From positions 1 through 39,130 of the forward strand of contig JACMPK010000073.1 of NCBI GenBank assembly GCA_014377535.1: DNA of 39,130 bases. The letters run 5' to 3'. Position 1 is the stretch's first letter. Each line of letters begins with the position of its first letter. Positions 1 to 7,677 of the stretch are shown here, piece after piece. Both the position numbers and the translations under genes were made by a program. The DNA is from Gemmatimonadaceae bacterium (GTDB lineage: Bacteria; Gemmatimonadota; Gemmatimonadetes; Gemmatimonadales; Gemmatimonadaceae). Below the pieces are notes generated by a model. It saw only the letters and a program-made list of their open reading frames with translations, was not told where the DNA came from and ran no database searches.

Positions 1-659
1 AACCCGATCCCGCTGCTGCTGCCGCGCACCCCCGCACCAGTGCCACCACGCGCGCTGACCAGCACCGGAGCGCCTGTGGGTACGCCGCAGGCGACATATC
101 GCCCATCCTCACCGAATTTCGCCACCGTCTGCATCATCGTGCGACCGACGCCGCCGGCATCGAACCGCATCTGCGCCCACCGTATTACGACGCTGCCCCC
201 GGCAATGAGCTCGCCCTCGGTCGCGGCGAACACGCGTCCGATCACGGCGCCCGCGCTGTCCACGGATGGTCCGCAGAGCGACGTCACGAAGGTGCGCCCG
301 CCCGGGATCGCGAGGTCGGCGCGCATGACGCGCACGCTGCTGACCACTTCGATCGTGCGAGTGATGGCGTCGAGTCCCAGCGTATCGAGTCGCGGGTGCT
401 CGAAGCCGAGGATGTACTGGCCCGGCGGGATCGAATCGACGCGGTAGCGACCGATGGCATCGCTTTTGGTGGTGCGACCGGCGGCCCAGGGTGTTGCTGA
501 CGGGATCAGCTGTATGATTGCGCCGACGAGTGGCGTGCCGGCGAGACTGTCGCGCACGAAGCCACTGACTATGGATTGGGCAGCGAGCCGTGAGTGCGCA
601 AGTGCGAGGAGCGCGACGACTGGCAATGCGACACGAACTGAACGCGCAAATCCCATCAT
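1..659 (-). CDS. Secreted carboxypeptidase-regulatory-like domain protein, C-terminus off the window
   Basis: Reading the minus strand from an ATG pair at 659/656 gives 219 open codons that run off the left edge. The N-terminus is a signal peptide: a basic start, a hydrophobic run VALPVVALLALAHS, then LAAQS. A carboxypeptidase-regulatory beta-sandwich follows, with VRDSLAGTPLVGA, GRYRVDSIPPGQY and EHPRLDTLGLD. A second repeat begins near AGAVIGRVFA. The protein aligns along its whole visible length with the neighbour at 774-2255, so the two are tandem paralogues. By analogy with that neighbour, a plug-like C-terminal domain probably lies outside the window. GAGGAG abuts the first ATG, so the second (656) has better spacing. 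A surface or periplasmic role is likely, but no specific function can be given. Confidence 0.8.
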   Translation of the reverse strand, partial: MMGFARSVRVALPVVALLALAHSRLAAQSIVSGFVRDSLAGTPLVGAIIQLIPSATPWAAGRTTKSDAIGRYRVDSIPPGQYILGFEHPRLDTLGLDAITRTIEVVSSVRVMRADLAIPGGRTFVTSLCGPSVDSAGAVIGRVFAATEGELIAGGSVVIRWAQMRFDAGGVGRTMMQTVAKFGEDGRYVACGVPTGAPVLVSARGGTGAGVRGSSSGIG

Positions 660-734
660 CTCCTCGGCAGGTCGGATCACGCACGGCCAGCGTGGCTCAC
701 CAGCGAATGGCCGGTTGTCGCGTGATGAGCGGAG

Positions 735-740
735 AATATA
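735..740 (-). promoter_or_regulatory. Possible -10 element for the 1-659 gene
   Basis: The minus strand reads TATATT about 75 bases upstream of the start at 659, in the short gap between the two paralogues. No good -35 was found. It suggests the downstream paralogue can be transcribed on its own. Confidence 0.3.
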
Positions 741-773
741 CCGGCCATGCGCTCTCCCGAGTTATTGGCCGTC

Positions 774-2255
774 TCAGTTCACGAAGGCCTTCGTCCAGAC
801 GACGATCGTCGAACAGCCGCCGGAGAGCGGCAATGCACCAAACCGACTACCCGGACTTCCGAACTGTGGCGGAACATCGGCCGGGTTCGCGTACACCTCG
901 ACTCCGCCGATATCCATGCCGACGAGCACCTCATCGACCGGGCCGATCTCGATGCGCACGCCATCCACGAAGATCGTGGGCGTGCAGCCACCGCGCCCCG
1001 TCATGCCACGACGCAGCATCGGCGACATCGCCAGCGCGTTGCCAAGTGACGGCGGCCCCCAGCGGCGAATCTGGTCGGCATCGACGAAGTAGCCAAGTCC
1101 GCGCGCGCGGCGCTGCCTGAAGCCTCCCGGGTCGCCGGCGCGGTCGCGCACGGTGATGCCGGTGAGCGTCCGCACGCGCCCGGTCGCGTTGAAGGTGACG
1201 ATGGCATCGCGGTCGGCACGCAGGTCGGCGGCGGTACGCATCGGATCGAAGCCGAGTGCCAGCATCTCGACGGTGTGCGTGCCGAGCGGCAGGCCGGTGA
1301 GACGAAATGCGCCGGTGGTGTCGCTGATGCCCTCGGCACCCGCTTCTCGCACGATGATGCGGGCGGCACGCACCGGGCGGCCGTTCTCGGCGATGACGCG
1401 GCCTGTCATGCGGGCGCTGCCCATCCGCGGCCCGCGCGCGAGGCGCGAAACACTGTCGGCGGTGCTGGCTGCGCCGGCACGTGCGACATCGGCGCTTGCG
1501 CCGCCACCAGTCGCTGCCGTGTCTCGTTCCTCCGGTGCGACATACAGGTCGCGATGCCTGAGCGGCGTATCGTAGTCGAAGGTCAGCTCGACGTTTCCGC
1601 TCGTGATGCGAAGTGGAGCGGTCTGTCCGTGCGTCGGCGGATTCGCAACCGCCTGCACCTCGATCGGTCCGTCAGTCGGCACACCGCAGGCGATGAAGCG
1701 ACCATCGTCGCGTACCTGAGCCGTGCGCTGAACCACCTCGTTGCGGACGCCGTCATCGGCCACGCGCACCGTGCCCCAGCGCACGTGCACAGTGCCGCGC
1801 ACAACCGGTTGGCCGTCACGGGCATCGATCACGCGCCCGATCAGGACGCCGCTGTTGTCCGAGCGTGCGCGACAGAGGGTGCGGGCGAAGGTTCGCGCGG
1901 TGGGCAGCGCGAGATCGGCGGTGATGCGTGCCCGGGATGCACGCACTTCGAGCGAGCGCACTACCGGGTCCATCCCGAGCGAGTCGAGACGCGGGTGCTG
2001 GAATCCAAAGTGGTACGTGCCGGGCACCACATCGCTGATCGTGTAGCGGCCACTCGAATCGCTGCGTGCAGAGAAGCCGGCCATCCAGGGGCTGGTGACA
2101 GGGACCAATTCCACCTGTGCGCCAGCGAACGGCTTTCCGGTAAGGCTGTCGCGCACCGTGCCAGTGACGACGACCTGCGCGTCGCACGGCGTGAACGCGA
2201 GCAGTGCAAGCAAGGCGGCACCATTGATCGTATCAGCAGTGCGGATGGAACGCAT
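774..2255 (-). CDS. Secreted carboxypeptidase-regulatory-like protein with TonB-plug-like C-terminus
   Basis: A 493-residue protein. The start at 2255 is chosen because GAGG lies five bases before it and the protein then opens with a signal peptide (hydrophobic [14 protein letters not shown]). The open frame extends further upstream but reads as untypical sequence. Three carboxypeptidase-regulatory modules can be seen: [13 protein letters not shown] near the N-terminus, [14 protein letters not shown] in the middle, and [18 protein letters not shown] with [13 protein letters not shown] later. The last ~110 residues ([43 protein letters not shown]) resemble the plug domain of TonB-dependent receptors, but no beta-barrel follows. 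This architecture suggests an outer-envelope binding or scaffold protein; no ligand can be assigned. It is divergent from glyQS. Confidence 0.82.
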   Translation of the reverse strand: MRSIRTADTINGAALLALLAFTPCDAQVVVTGTVRDSLTGKPFAGAQVELVPVTSPWMAGFSARSDSSGRYTISDVVPGTYHFGFQHPRLDSLGMDPVVRSLEVRASRARITADLALPTARTFARTLCRARSDNSGVLIGRVIDARDGQPVVRGTVHVRWGTVRVADDGVRNEVVQRTAQVRDDGRFIACGVPTDGPIEVQAVANPPTHGQTAPLRITSGNVELTFDYDTPLRHRDLYVAPEERDTAATGGGASADVARAGAASTADSVSRLARGPRMGSARMTGRVIAENGRPVRAARIIVREAGAEGISDTTGAFRLTGLPLGTHTVEMLALGFDPMRTAADLRADRDAIVTFNATGRVRTLTGITVRDRAGDPGGFRQRRARGLGYFVDADQIRRWGPPSLGNALAMSPMLRRGMTGRGGCTPTIFVDGVRIEIGPVDEVLVGMDIGGVEVYANPADVPPQFGSPGSRFGALPLSGGCSTIVVWTKAFVN

Positions 2256-2317
2256 GCATGCCTCGGTGAAATGTGGACCTGCTGTTTTTACGTCTCGGGC
2301 TCGCGGGACGTTCCGAC

Positions 2318-2323
2318 ATGATA
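2318..2323 (-). promoter_or_regulatory. Possible -10 for the 774-2255 gene
   Basis: The minus strand reads TATCAT, about 60 bases before the ATG at 2255, in the divergent gap shared with glyQS. No convincing -35 is present. Confidence 0.25.
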
Positions 2324-2395
2324 CCATCTGTTCCCGGGTGTTTCGTGGCGCGGACCGGACTTTCCGCCGCCGCAGCCGGTCGGTCCAGCCTGCAC

Positions 2396-2401
2396 TATCT
2401 T
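2396..2401 (+). promoter_or_regulatory. Possible -10 for glyQS
   Basis: TATCTT lies 80 bases before the glyQS ATG. It matches the TAnnTT elements seen before other genes in this window. It is the only reasonable candidate in the gap; no T-box leader was recognised. Confidence 0.3.
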
Positions 2402-2481
2402 CACCACACCAGTGCACCCCACCCAGTCGCGGCGCCCGGCCGCGGCATCCAGGGGCGCCACACTTGGCAGAGGTCAGCTTC

Positions 2482-3834
2482 ATGGCAGCCAGTACCCAAC
2501 CCGACGTGATGGACAAGCTCGTGTCACTCTCCAAGCGGCGCGGCTTCATCTTCCAGAGTTGCGAGATCTACGGTGGCACCGGCAGCGTGTGGGATTACGG
2601 GCCGCTGGGCGTGGAACTGAAGAAGAACCTGAAGGAGCGGTGGTGGGCCAGCATGGTCCGGATGCGCGACGACGTCGAGGGGCTGGACGCCGCGATTTTG
2701 ATGCACCCGAAGACATGGGAAGCCAGCGGCCACGTGGCCGGGTTCACCGATCCGCTGGTGGACTGCAAGGTCTGCAAGGGCCGCTTCCGCGCTGACAGGC
2801 TGGAAGATGCGCGTTGCCCGCAGAAGCCGAGCAGGCAGCCGGGCCAGCACGATGCCTGTCAGCTCACCGAGCCGCGCATGTTCAACCTGATGTTCAAGAC
2901 GTTCATGGGGCCCGTGGAGGAGAGCGCGAGCACCGTGTACCTGCGCCCCGAAACCGCGCAGGGCATTTTCGTGAATTTCCTCAACGTGCAGCAGAGCGCC
3001 CGCCAGAAGGTGCCGTTCGGCATCGCGCAGATCGGCAAGGCGTTCCGCAACGAGATCACGCCGGGAAACTTCATCTTCCGCACGCGAGAGTTCGAGCAGA
3101 TGGAGATGCAGTACTTCGTGGAGCCCGGTACGGACATGGAGCATTTCGAGCAGTGGAAAGCGGATCGCATGGCGTGGCACACATCGCTCGGCCTCTCCGC
3201 TGATCGCCTGCAGTTTCACCAGCACGCAGCGGGTGAGCTGGCGCATTACGCACGCGCTGCCTTCGACATCAACTTCGACTTCGGCGGTACGCTGGGCTTC
3301 CAGGAAATCGAGGGCATCCACAATCGCGGCGACTTCGACCTGGCGCAGCACCAGCAGTTCAGCGGCAAGAAGCTGGAGTATTATGACCAGCAGGCGAACA
3401 AGCGCTACCTGCCGTATGTAATCGAGACGAGTGTCGGCGCCGATCGCACCACGCTGGCGGTGCTGGTGAACGGGTATCGTGAGGAAGCAGTCGCCGGTGA
3501 GGACGAGGGTCGCGTGGTGCTGGGGCTGCATCCCGCGCTCGCGCCAATCAAGGCCGCGGTCTTTCCGCTGACGAAGAAGGACGGGCAGCCGGAGATGGCG
3601 ACGAAGCTTGCCGACGAGCTACGCCGCTTTGTTGCTGCGGATTACGACGCCACCGGTAGCATCGGCAAGCGCTATCGTCGTCAGGACGAAGTGGGCACGC
3701 CGTTCTGCGTGACCATCGACAGCGAGTCGGCGGCCGACCAGAGCGTGACGATCCGCGAGCGCGATTCCCTGGCACAGGTGCGTGTCGCCTTGGACCAGGT
3801 GCGCACCTGGGTGCAGGATCGCATCACGGCGTGA
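2482..3834 (+). CDS. glyQS: Glycyl-tRNA synthetase, homodimeric class II type
   Basis: This 450-residue enzyme attaches glycine to tRNA-Gly in the cytoplasm. It matches the alpha2 (single-chain) family, which is usually about 460 residues. Diagnostic blocks are [14 protein letters not shown] and VWDYGPLG near the N-terminus, a CKVC pair in the insertion (possible zinc site), [12 protein letters not shown], class II motif 2 ([19 protein letters not shown]) and motif 3 ([14 protein letters not shown]). The C-terminal anticodon-binding domain begins near [11 protein letters not shown]. The start at 2482 has AGAGG eight bases upstream; an internal ATG at 2509 is possible but leaves a shorter N-terminus. 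It is transcribed alone, divergent from the surface-protein gene and convergent with the DUF1269 gene. Confidence 0.96.
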   Translation: MAASTQPDVMDKLVSLSKRRGFIFQSCEIYGGTGSVWDYGPLGVELKKNLKERWWASMVRMRDDVEGLDAAILMHPKTWEASGHVAGFTDPLVDCKVCKGRFRADRLEDARCPQKPSRQPGQHDACQLTEPRMFNLMFKTFMGPVEESASTVYLRPETAQGIFVNFLNVQQSARQKVPFGIAQIGKAFRNEITPGNFIFRTREFEQMEMQYFVEPGTDMEHFEQWKADRMAWHTSLGLSADRLQFHQHAAGELAHYARAAFDINFDFGGTLGFQEIEGIHNRGDFDLAQHQQFSGKKLEYYDQQANKRYLPYVIETSVGADRTTLAVLVNGYREEAVAGEDEGRVVLGLHPALAPIKAAVFPLTKKDGQPEMATKLADELRRFVAADYDATGSIGKRYRRQDEVGTPFCVTIDSESAADQSVTIRERDSLAQVRVALDQVRTWVQDRITA

Positions 3835-3916
3835 GTTCTGTACGGTCCATCCTGTCATGGACATCGCGGGCTGCAGTGTCGCGCAGGCATGCATGATCTG
3901 CGCGATGGAAGTGGTG

Positions 3917-3961
3917 GATGCAGAACCACACGATGCAGAACCGCACAATGCAGAACGGCGC
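3917..3961 (+). repeat. Three 15-bp tandem repeat units
   Basis: Units are GATGCAGAACCACAC, GATGCAGAACCGCAC and AATGCAGAACGGCGC. The third unit forms part of the left arm of the adjoining terminator hairpin. Related units occur on the opposite strand at 27121-27165. Confidence 0.75.
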
Positions 3962-3982
3962 CCCGTGAGTGGCGCCGTTCTG
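3951..3982. terminator. Perfect 12-bp hairpin between convergent genes
   Basis: CAGAACGGCGCC and GGCGCCGTTCTG flank an 8-base loop. It sits between the convergent glyQS and DUF1269 genes, so it could act in both directions. There is no long T run after either arm. Confidence 0.65.
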
Positions 3983-3990
3983 TACTTCGT

Positions 3991-4007
3991 GCGGTCGTGA
4001 CGACCGC
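3991..4007. terminator. Short 7-bp hairpin at the DUF1269 stop codon
   Basis: GCGGTCG and CGACCGC are separated by TGA. The right arm touches the stop codon of the minus-strand gene. It probably adds to the convergent termination signal at 3951-3982. Confidence 0.4.
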
Positions 4008-4477
4008 TACATCCGCTGCATCGTTGCCATCGCGGCGGCGTGATCCGTTTCGTGGCTCGTGCCCATCACCGTGCCACCGGCCTGCGTGATCACTTCCGAG
4101 GCGCGCGCAACGCCCATCTCGTCGACCAGCACGACGAGCATGGAGCTGTTCATGGCGAGTCCTTCGCCCATCTGCTTCAGCAGCTGGTCGGGGAAACCCA
4201 GGTCGATGAAGTACGCGGCGAGTGCGCCGCCGGCCGCCATCGTGATGGTGCCGACGCCAGGAAGCAGCAGGCCCGCGATCGCGCCCACGAGTGCGCTCTT
4301 GCCGATGCCCCAGTCCTGCGTCTCGTTGAACTCTACCTTGCCATCGCTGTCTCGCTTAACGACAGCGGCATTTCCGAGGTTGATCGACGCCGACTTGAGG
4401 AACTGCAGGGCGGCATCGGCGCCATCCGGTGCGGGGTAACTGGAAATCAGGATCTTGCGTGATGCATCAGCAGACAT
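4007..4477 (-). CDS. DUF1269-family protein with glycine-rich hydrophobic segment
   Basis: A 156-residue protein. The start at 4477 has GGAG five bases upstream on the minus strand. The N-terminal part (ILISSYPAPDGADAALQFLK, VVKRDSDGKVEFNETQDW) is alpha/beta. It is followed by a hydrophobic stretch, ALVGAIAGLLLPGVGTITMA and GGALAAYFIDLGF, around residues 65-98. The end returns to a soluble fold (SSMLVVLVDEMGVARASEVI). This order is typical of DUF1269 membrane-associated proteins, whose function is not established. It shares an overlapping divergent promoter region with the CDGSH gene. Confidence 0.8.
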   Translation of the reverse strand: MSADASRKILISSYPAPDGADAALQFLKSASINLGNAAVVKRDSDGKVEFNETQDWGIGKSALVGAIAGLLLPGVGTITMAAGGALAAYFIDLGFPDQLLKQMGEGLAMNSSMLVVLVDEMGVARASEVITQAGGTVMGTSHETDHAAAMATMQRM

Positions 4478-4505
4478 TGTCGCTCCATGGTAGTGGTGTT
4501 CGATG

Positions 4506-4516
4506 CAAGCTAAATT
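4506..4516. promoter_or_regulatory. Overlapping divergent -10 elements
   Basis: AAGCTAAATT contains TAAATT (4511-4516, plus) ending five bases before the CDGSH ATG, and TAGCTT on the minus strand (4506-4511) about 30 bases before the DUF1269 ATG. The two elements share one base pair. If used, the CDGSH transcript would be essentially leaderless. Confidence 0.4.
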
Positions 4517-4521
4517 GCGTG

Positions 4522-4734
4522 ATGGACGCAACGGACGAAAGTAGTACGACGGCAGTGTGCATCAGGTTGCGTCGGAACGGCCCCCTCGTGCTGACGGGGC
4601 CGGTCAACCTCGTGCGGGAGGACGGATCATTGCTCCGCGAGGCGGACTCGATGGCGCTCTGCCGTTGCGGTGCGTCGCGTGAGGCGCCGTTCTGCGACGG
4701 GTCACACCGCGTGACCGTGTTTCGCGACGACTGA
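4522..4734 (+). CDS. CDGSH iron-sulfur domain protein
   Basis: A 70-residue cytoplasmic protein with the full CDGSH signature at residues 47-62: CRCGASREAPFCDGSH. This gives the three cysteines and one histidine that hold a labile [2Fe-2S] cluster in this family. The N-terminal part (GPLVLTGPVNLV) matches the beta-strand cap common to small bacterial members. The start is chosen at the ATG five bases after a TAAATT element; an open frame further upstream lies inside the divergent promoter. Its redox partner and pathway cannot be told from context. Confidence 0.85.
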   Translation: MDATDESSTTAVCIRLRRNGPLVLTGPVNLVREDGSLLREADSMALCRCGASREAPFCDGSHRVTVFRDD

Positions 4735-4975
4735 GTCCAACTGCACCCCGGCGCCAGAGCTCCCGCCGCGCACAGCCTGGCTCAGGATCGATGGTGTACA
4801 GGGGCAGCATGATGCTCGGACACCGACCATGCCAGGGGCGACGGTTGCATGTGTCTGGCAGCGGCTCAAACACCGTGCCTTCCGCCAAGGCGGTCCATGA
4901 ATGCGGCGTCAGCACACGAAGGGCCCGCTGTTGAAGCAACATCGGGCGAACATGCCGGGTGCCTCGGGATCCTGC

Positions 4976-4981
4976 TACATT
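4976..4981 (+). promoter_or_regulatory. Possible leaderless promoter -10 for the 4988 gene
   Basis: TACATT ends six bases before the ATG at 4988, and no Shine-Dalgarno sequence is visible. The 253-base stretch 4735-4987 shows no other recognisable element. Confidence 0.35.
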
Positions 4982-4987
4982 CGGGCG

Positions 4988-5344
4988 ATGGCCAGCTCAA
5001 TTCGCACCCAGCAGGAAACGACCACTTCGCTCGACGGCGCGGCGGTGCTGTCGGCGGCCACGGACTACTTCGCAACGCGCAACGGCATTTACTCCGCGTT
5101 CGTGGAGAAGGCGGGGCCGACGTACGTCGCGATGCGCGGACAGGGCGGGGAAGACGTGATCTTCGGTGTCGTTGACATTCCGGGTGGCACACGCGTGACG
5201 GGCTCGAGCTACCTGTTCGACCAGCAGATCGCGCGATTCCTGTCGACGCTGCCAGTTTATGTCGCGCCGCCGTTGGCTCCAGTGCTGCCTCCGCCGGCAG
5301 ATGCTGCTGAGGCGGACGCAACCCCAGCGGCACCTGCCGCGTAG
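4988..5344 (+). CDS. Unrecognised 118-residue protein upstream of the MoxR operon
   Basis: I do not recognise this family. The ordered part runs from about residue 12 to 85 (SLDGAAVLSAATDYFATRNG, FVEKAGPTYVAMRGQ, DVIFGVVDIPGGTRVTGSSY, LFDQQIARFLSTLP) and reads as a small alpha/beta domain. The last ~30 residues are a Pro/Ala-rich tail. There is no signal peptide or membrane segment. The start at ATG 4988 follows a TACATT element and excludes an unlikely upstream extension. It lies 76 bases before the ubiquitin-like gene on the same strand, so it may belong with it and the MoxR operon. That link is inference from position only. Confidence 0.65.
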   Translation: MASSIRTQQETTTSLDGAAVLSAATDYFATRNGIYSAFVEKAGPTYVAMRGQGGEDVIFGVVDIPGGTRVTGSSYLFDQQIARFLSTLPVYVAPPLAPVLPPPADAAEADATPAAPAA

Positions 5345-5420
5345 CATCCCGGTCGGACGAGTGTGCCGTCCGCCTGACTTGGCGGTGGTCCAGTGCTGCC
5401 ATACCCATCCTCAACAAGTC

Positions 5421-5744
5421 ATGCCGCCCTTCGTCACTCAGCTCCGCGTTCCGGCAAAAGCAATCATGCTTGCGCCAACCGGCGGTGCCGTCATCACGAT
5501 CCGCGTGCAGCTGCTGGAAGCGTGGGACGCGGTGAAGGTCATCGCCGACCCCTCGACCTCTGTCGCGACCGTGAAGGCTCGTGCGCTGGCCGTGCTCGCA
5601 CCGGACGTGCCGCTGCCCGGTGACGTGGTCACAAAACTCGGCGGATTCGAGATTCGCGACGAGGCGAAATCCTTGCACGACGCGGGCGTGCAGGATGGCT
5701 CGACGCTGCTGCTGCACTTCCGCCGTCGGCAGCCGATCAAGTGA
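5421..5744 (+). CDS. Small ubiquitin-like (beta-grasp) protein
   Basis: Up to 107 residues; starting at the internal ATG 5466 gives 92. From about residue 22 the order of elements follows ubiquitin: an opening strand pair (VITIRVQLLEAW, AVKVIADPSTSV), a helix (ATVKARALAVL), FEIRDEAKSLHDAGVQDG, and a last strand STLLLHFRRR. The end, RRQPIK, has no terminal Gly-Gly, so covalent conjugation is unlikely. EsaB/YukD-type proteins have the same fold and are the closest known comparison; no type VII secretion genes are present. Its stop overlaps the moxR GTG start (GTGA), so it is translationally coupled to the ATPase. It may be an adaptor for that system; this is inference. No clear ribosome binding site decides the start. 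Confidence 0.65.
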   Translation: MPPFVTQLRVPAKAIMLAPTGGAVITIRVQLLEAWDAVKVIADPSTSVATVKARALAVLAPDVPLPGDVVTKLGGFEIRDEAKSLHDAGVQDGSTLLLHFRRRQPIK

Positions 5745-6775
5745 CGCGCGACTCGGCTGCCGTCGCGGATCTTGAGCAGGACGTCGACGCGCAATCGCTG
5801 ATCGCTGCAGCGCAGGCGATGCGCGCCGAGGTGGCACGTCGCATCGTTGGGCAGACGGAGGCGCTGGACGAGATCCTGCTGGCGATCGTCGCCGGTGGTC
5901 ACGCGCTGCTGGTCGGCGTGCCGGGGCTGGCGAAGACGATGATGGTGCGCGCCGTGTCCGAGGCGATGCAGCTGGACTTCCGCCGCATCCAGTTCACGCC
6001 TGATCTCGTGCCAAGCGACATCACCGGCACCGAGCTGCTGGAAGAGGATTCGGCGACGGGACATCGCGCATTCCGATTCGTGCGCGGGCCGATCTTCGCG
6101 AACATCGTGCTGGCTGACGAGATCAATCGCGCGCCGCCGCGCACGCAGGCCGCACTGCTGGAAGCGATGCAGGAACATCGCGTGACGGCGGCTGGTCAGA
6201 CGATGTCGCTGCCGGCGCCCTTCTTTGTGCTCGCGACGCAGAACCCGATCGAGCAGGAAGGCACGTATCCGCTGCCGGAAGCGCAGCTGGACCGCTTCCT
6301 GTTCGACATCCGCGTGGACTATCCGGGCGAGGATGACGAAGTCGGCATCCTGCGCAGCACGACCGGCGCCACGCCAGCGCCGCTGGTGCCCGTGCTCGAT
6401 GCGTTGCAGGTTCGTGCGCTGCAGAAGCTTGCGCGCGACGTGCCGGCGTCCGACACCGTGCTGCGATATGCCGCACAGCTGGTGCGTGCGACGCGCCCCG
6501 GTGATCCGCGTGCACCGGAGCTCGTGACGAAGTACGTGCGCTGGGGTGCAGGTCCTCGCGCGGGACAGGCGCTGATTCTCGGTGCGAAGGCGCATGCGCT
6601 GCTCGCCGGTCGGGTGGCCGTATCACCGGCCGATGTAGAGCGCGACGCGTTTCCGGTGCTGCGCCATCGTGTGCTGCCGAACTATGCCGCCGAGGCAGAT
6701 GGCATTGCGTCGGATGTCATCGTGAAGGAATTGATGGCGCGCATCGAGCCGCCGCGCGGCGCCGTCACTCGCTGA
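5741..6775 (+). CDS. MoxR-family AAA+ ATPase
   Basis: A 344-residue cytoplasmic ATPase. Walker A is GVPGLAKT near residue 65 and Walker B is VLADEINRAPP near 125. The sensor region ATQNPIEQEGTYPLPEAQLDRF is the classic MoxR signature, and the C-terminal lid follows from about residue 215. MoxR proteins act as chaperone-like ATPases that work with von Willebrand A (MIDAS) proteins, which are encoded directly downstream. The GTG start overlaps the stop of the ubiquitin-like gene by four bases. DUF58 follows after 14 bases. This is the first enzyme of a tightly packed operon running to 13932. Confidence 0.93.
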   Translation: MTRDSAAVADLEQDVDAQSLIAAAQAMRAEVARRIVGQTEALDEILLAIVAGGHALLVGVPGLAKTMMVRAVSEAMQLDFRRIQFTPDLVPSDITGTELLEEDSATGHRAFRFVRGPIFANIVLADEINRAPPRTQAALLEAMQEHRVTAAGQTMSLPAPFFVLATQNPIEQEGTYPLPEAQLDRFLFDIRVDYPGEDDEVGILRSTTGATPAPLVPVLDALQVRALQKLARDVPASDTVLRYAAQLVRATRPGDPRAPELVTKYVRWGAGPRAGQALILGAKAHALLAGRVAVSPADVERDAFPVLRHRVLPNYAAEADGIASDVIVKELMARIEPPRGAVTR

Positions 6776-6789
6776 CGCGCCTGTTCGCG

Positions 6790-7677
6790 ATGGCAACGCC
6801 CGGTCTGCATGAGTATGGCGCGTTGCTCGACGCGCTGCGCGGGGTGCGCTGGACGGCACGCCTGCGGCCGCGCACCACGAACGTCGGCGCGCACACGGCG
6901 AAGCGCATCGGGCCAAATGCGGAAGTCACGGAGTATCGCCCGTATCGGCAGGGCGACGATCCGCGCCGCCTGGACTGGAAGCTGCTGGCGCGCACCGATC
7001 GCGCGTACGTGCGACTCGCGCCTGATGTCGCCACGTCGCCGACGCTGATCCTGCTGGACGGGTCCGCGTCGATGGGTGCGGGCATGGGTGGCGAATCGAA
7101 GTGGCGACAGGCCCGCATGCTGTGCGTGGGACTCGCGGCCGTGGGTCGCGGCGCCGGTGATCCCGTGGGTCTCGTGATTGCACTCGCGCGTGGTGCGCGC
7201 CGACTGGCGCCACGTGCGCGGGGCGACATGGTGCGCGAGATGATCCGCGTGGTCGATGCCGTGCAGGTGGACGGCGCAGCCGACGTGGCGCCAATGCTGG
7301 ACGGCATGCGCGGCGTGGAGCGTGTCGTGCTGATCTCCGACCTGCTGGGCGATGCGGATGCGTTGCTGGTGCGTGGTGCCTCGCTCGTTGCGCGTGGCGT
7401 GGAGGTCATCGTGGTGCACCTCGTTTCCCGTGCGGAACTGTCACTGGCGCCCGAGCGTGCCGTAGCCGTCGATCCGGAGAATGCGGCCGTGCGTCGCCCG
7501 CTCGCGCGCAGCGCACACCGATCGTACGACGAGGCGTTTGGCGCATTCCGCACCAGCATGCGAAATCGCTGGCTGGCGACGGGCGCGCGGTACGTGCAGA
7601 TCGTGGATGACCAGCCGTCGGCTGATGCCGTGCGCACGCTGGTGCGTGCGGCGATGGGCACGGGAGCCGTGGCGTGA
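6790..7677 (+). CDS. DUF58 (VWA-like) protein
   Basis: A 295-residue protein. The DUF58 core motif is visible as EVTEYRPYRQGDDPRRLDW and KLLARTDRAYVRL at residues ~46-77. A MIDAS-like DGSASMG follows near 91-97, inside a von Willebrand A-type fold (LILLDGSASMG, VVLISDLLGDAD). There is no membrane segment. In this conserved gene order DUF58 proteins sit between MoxR and BatA-type membrane proteins and are thought to be the MoxR client or partner. The next start (GTG 7674) overlaps its stop by four bases. Confidence 0.88.
   Translation: MATPGLHEYGALLDALRGVRWTARLRPRTTNVGAHTAKRIGPNAEVTEYRPYRQGDDPRRLDWKLLARTDRAYVRLAPDVATSPTLILLDGSASMGAGMGGESKWRQARMLCVGLAAVGRGAGDPVGLVIALARGARRLAPRARGDMVREMIRVVDAVQVDGAADVAPMLDGMRGVERVVLISDLLGDADALLVRGASLVARGVEVIVVHLVSRAELSLAPERAVAVDPENAAVRRPLARSAHRSYDEAFGAFRTSMRNRWLATGARYVQIVDDQPSADAVRTLVRAAMGTGAVA

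Noticed and set aside
2524..3531. 335-codon minus-strand frame opposite glyQS
   Set aside because: It is a composition shadow of the synthetase, Leu/His/Arg-rich with no recognisable domain.
5421..5744. Functional ubiquitin-like conjugation system
   Set aside because: The protein ends in RRQPIK without Gly-Gly, and no E1, E2 or deubiquitinase genes are nearby.
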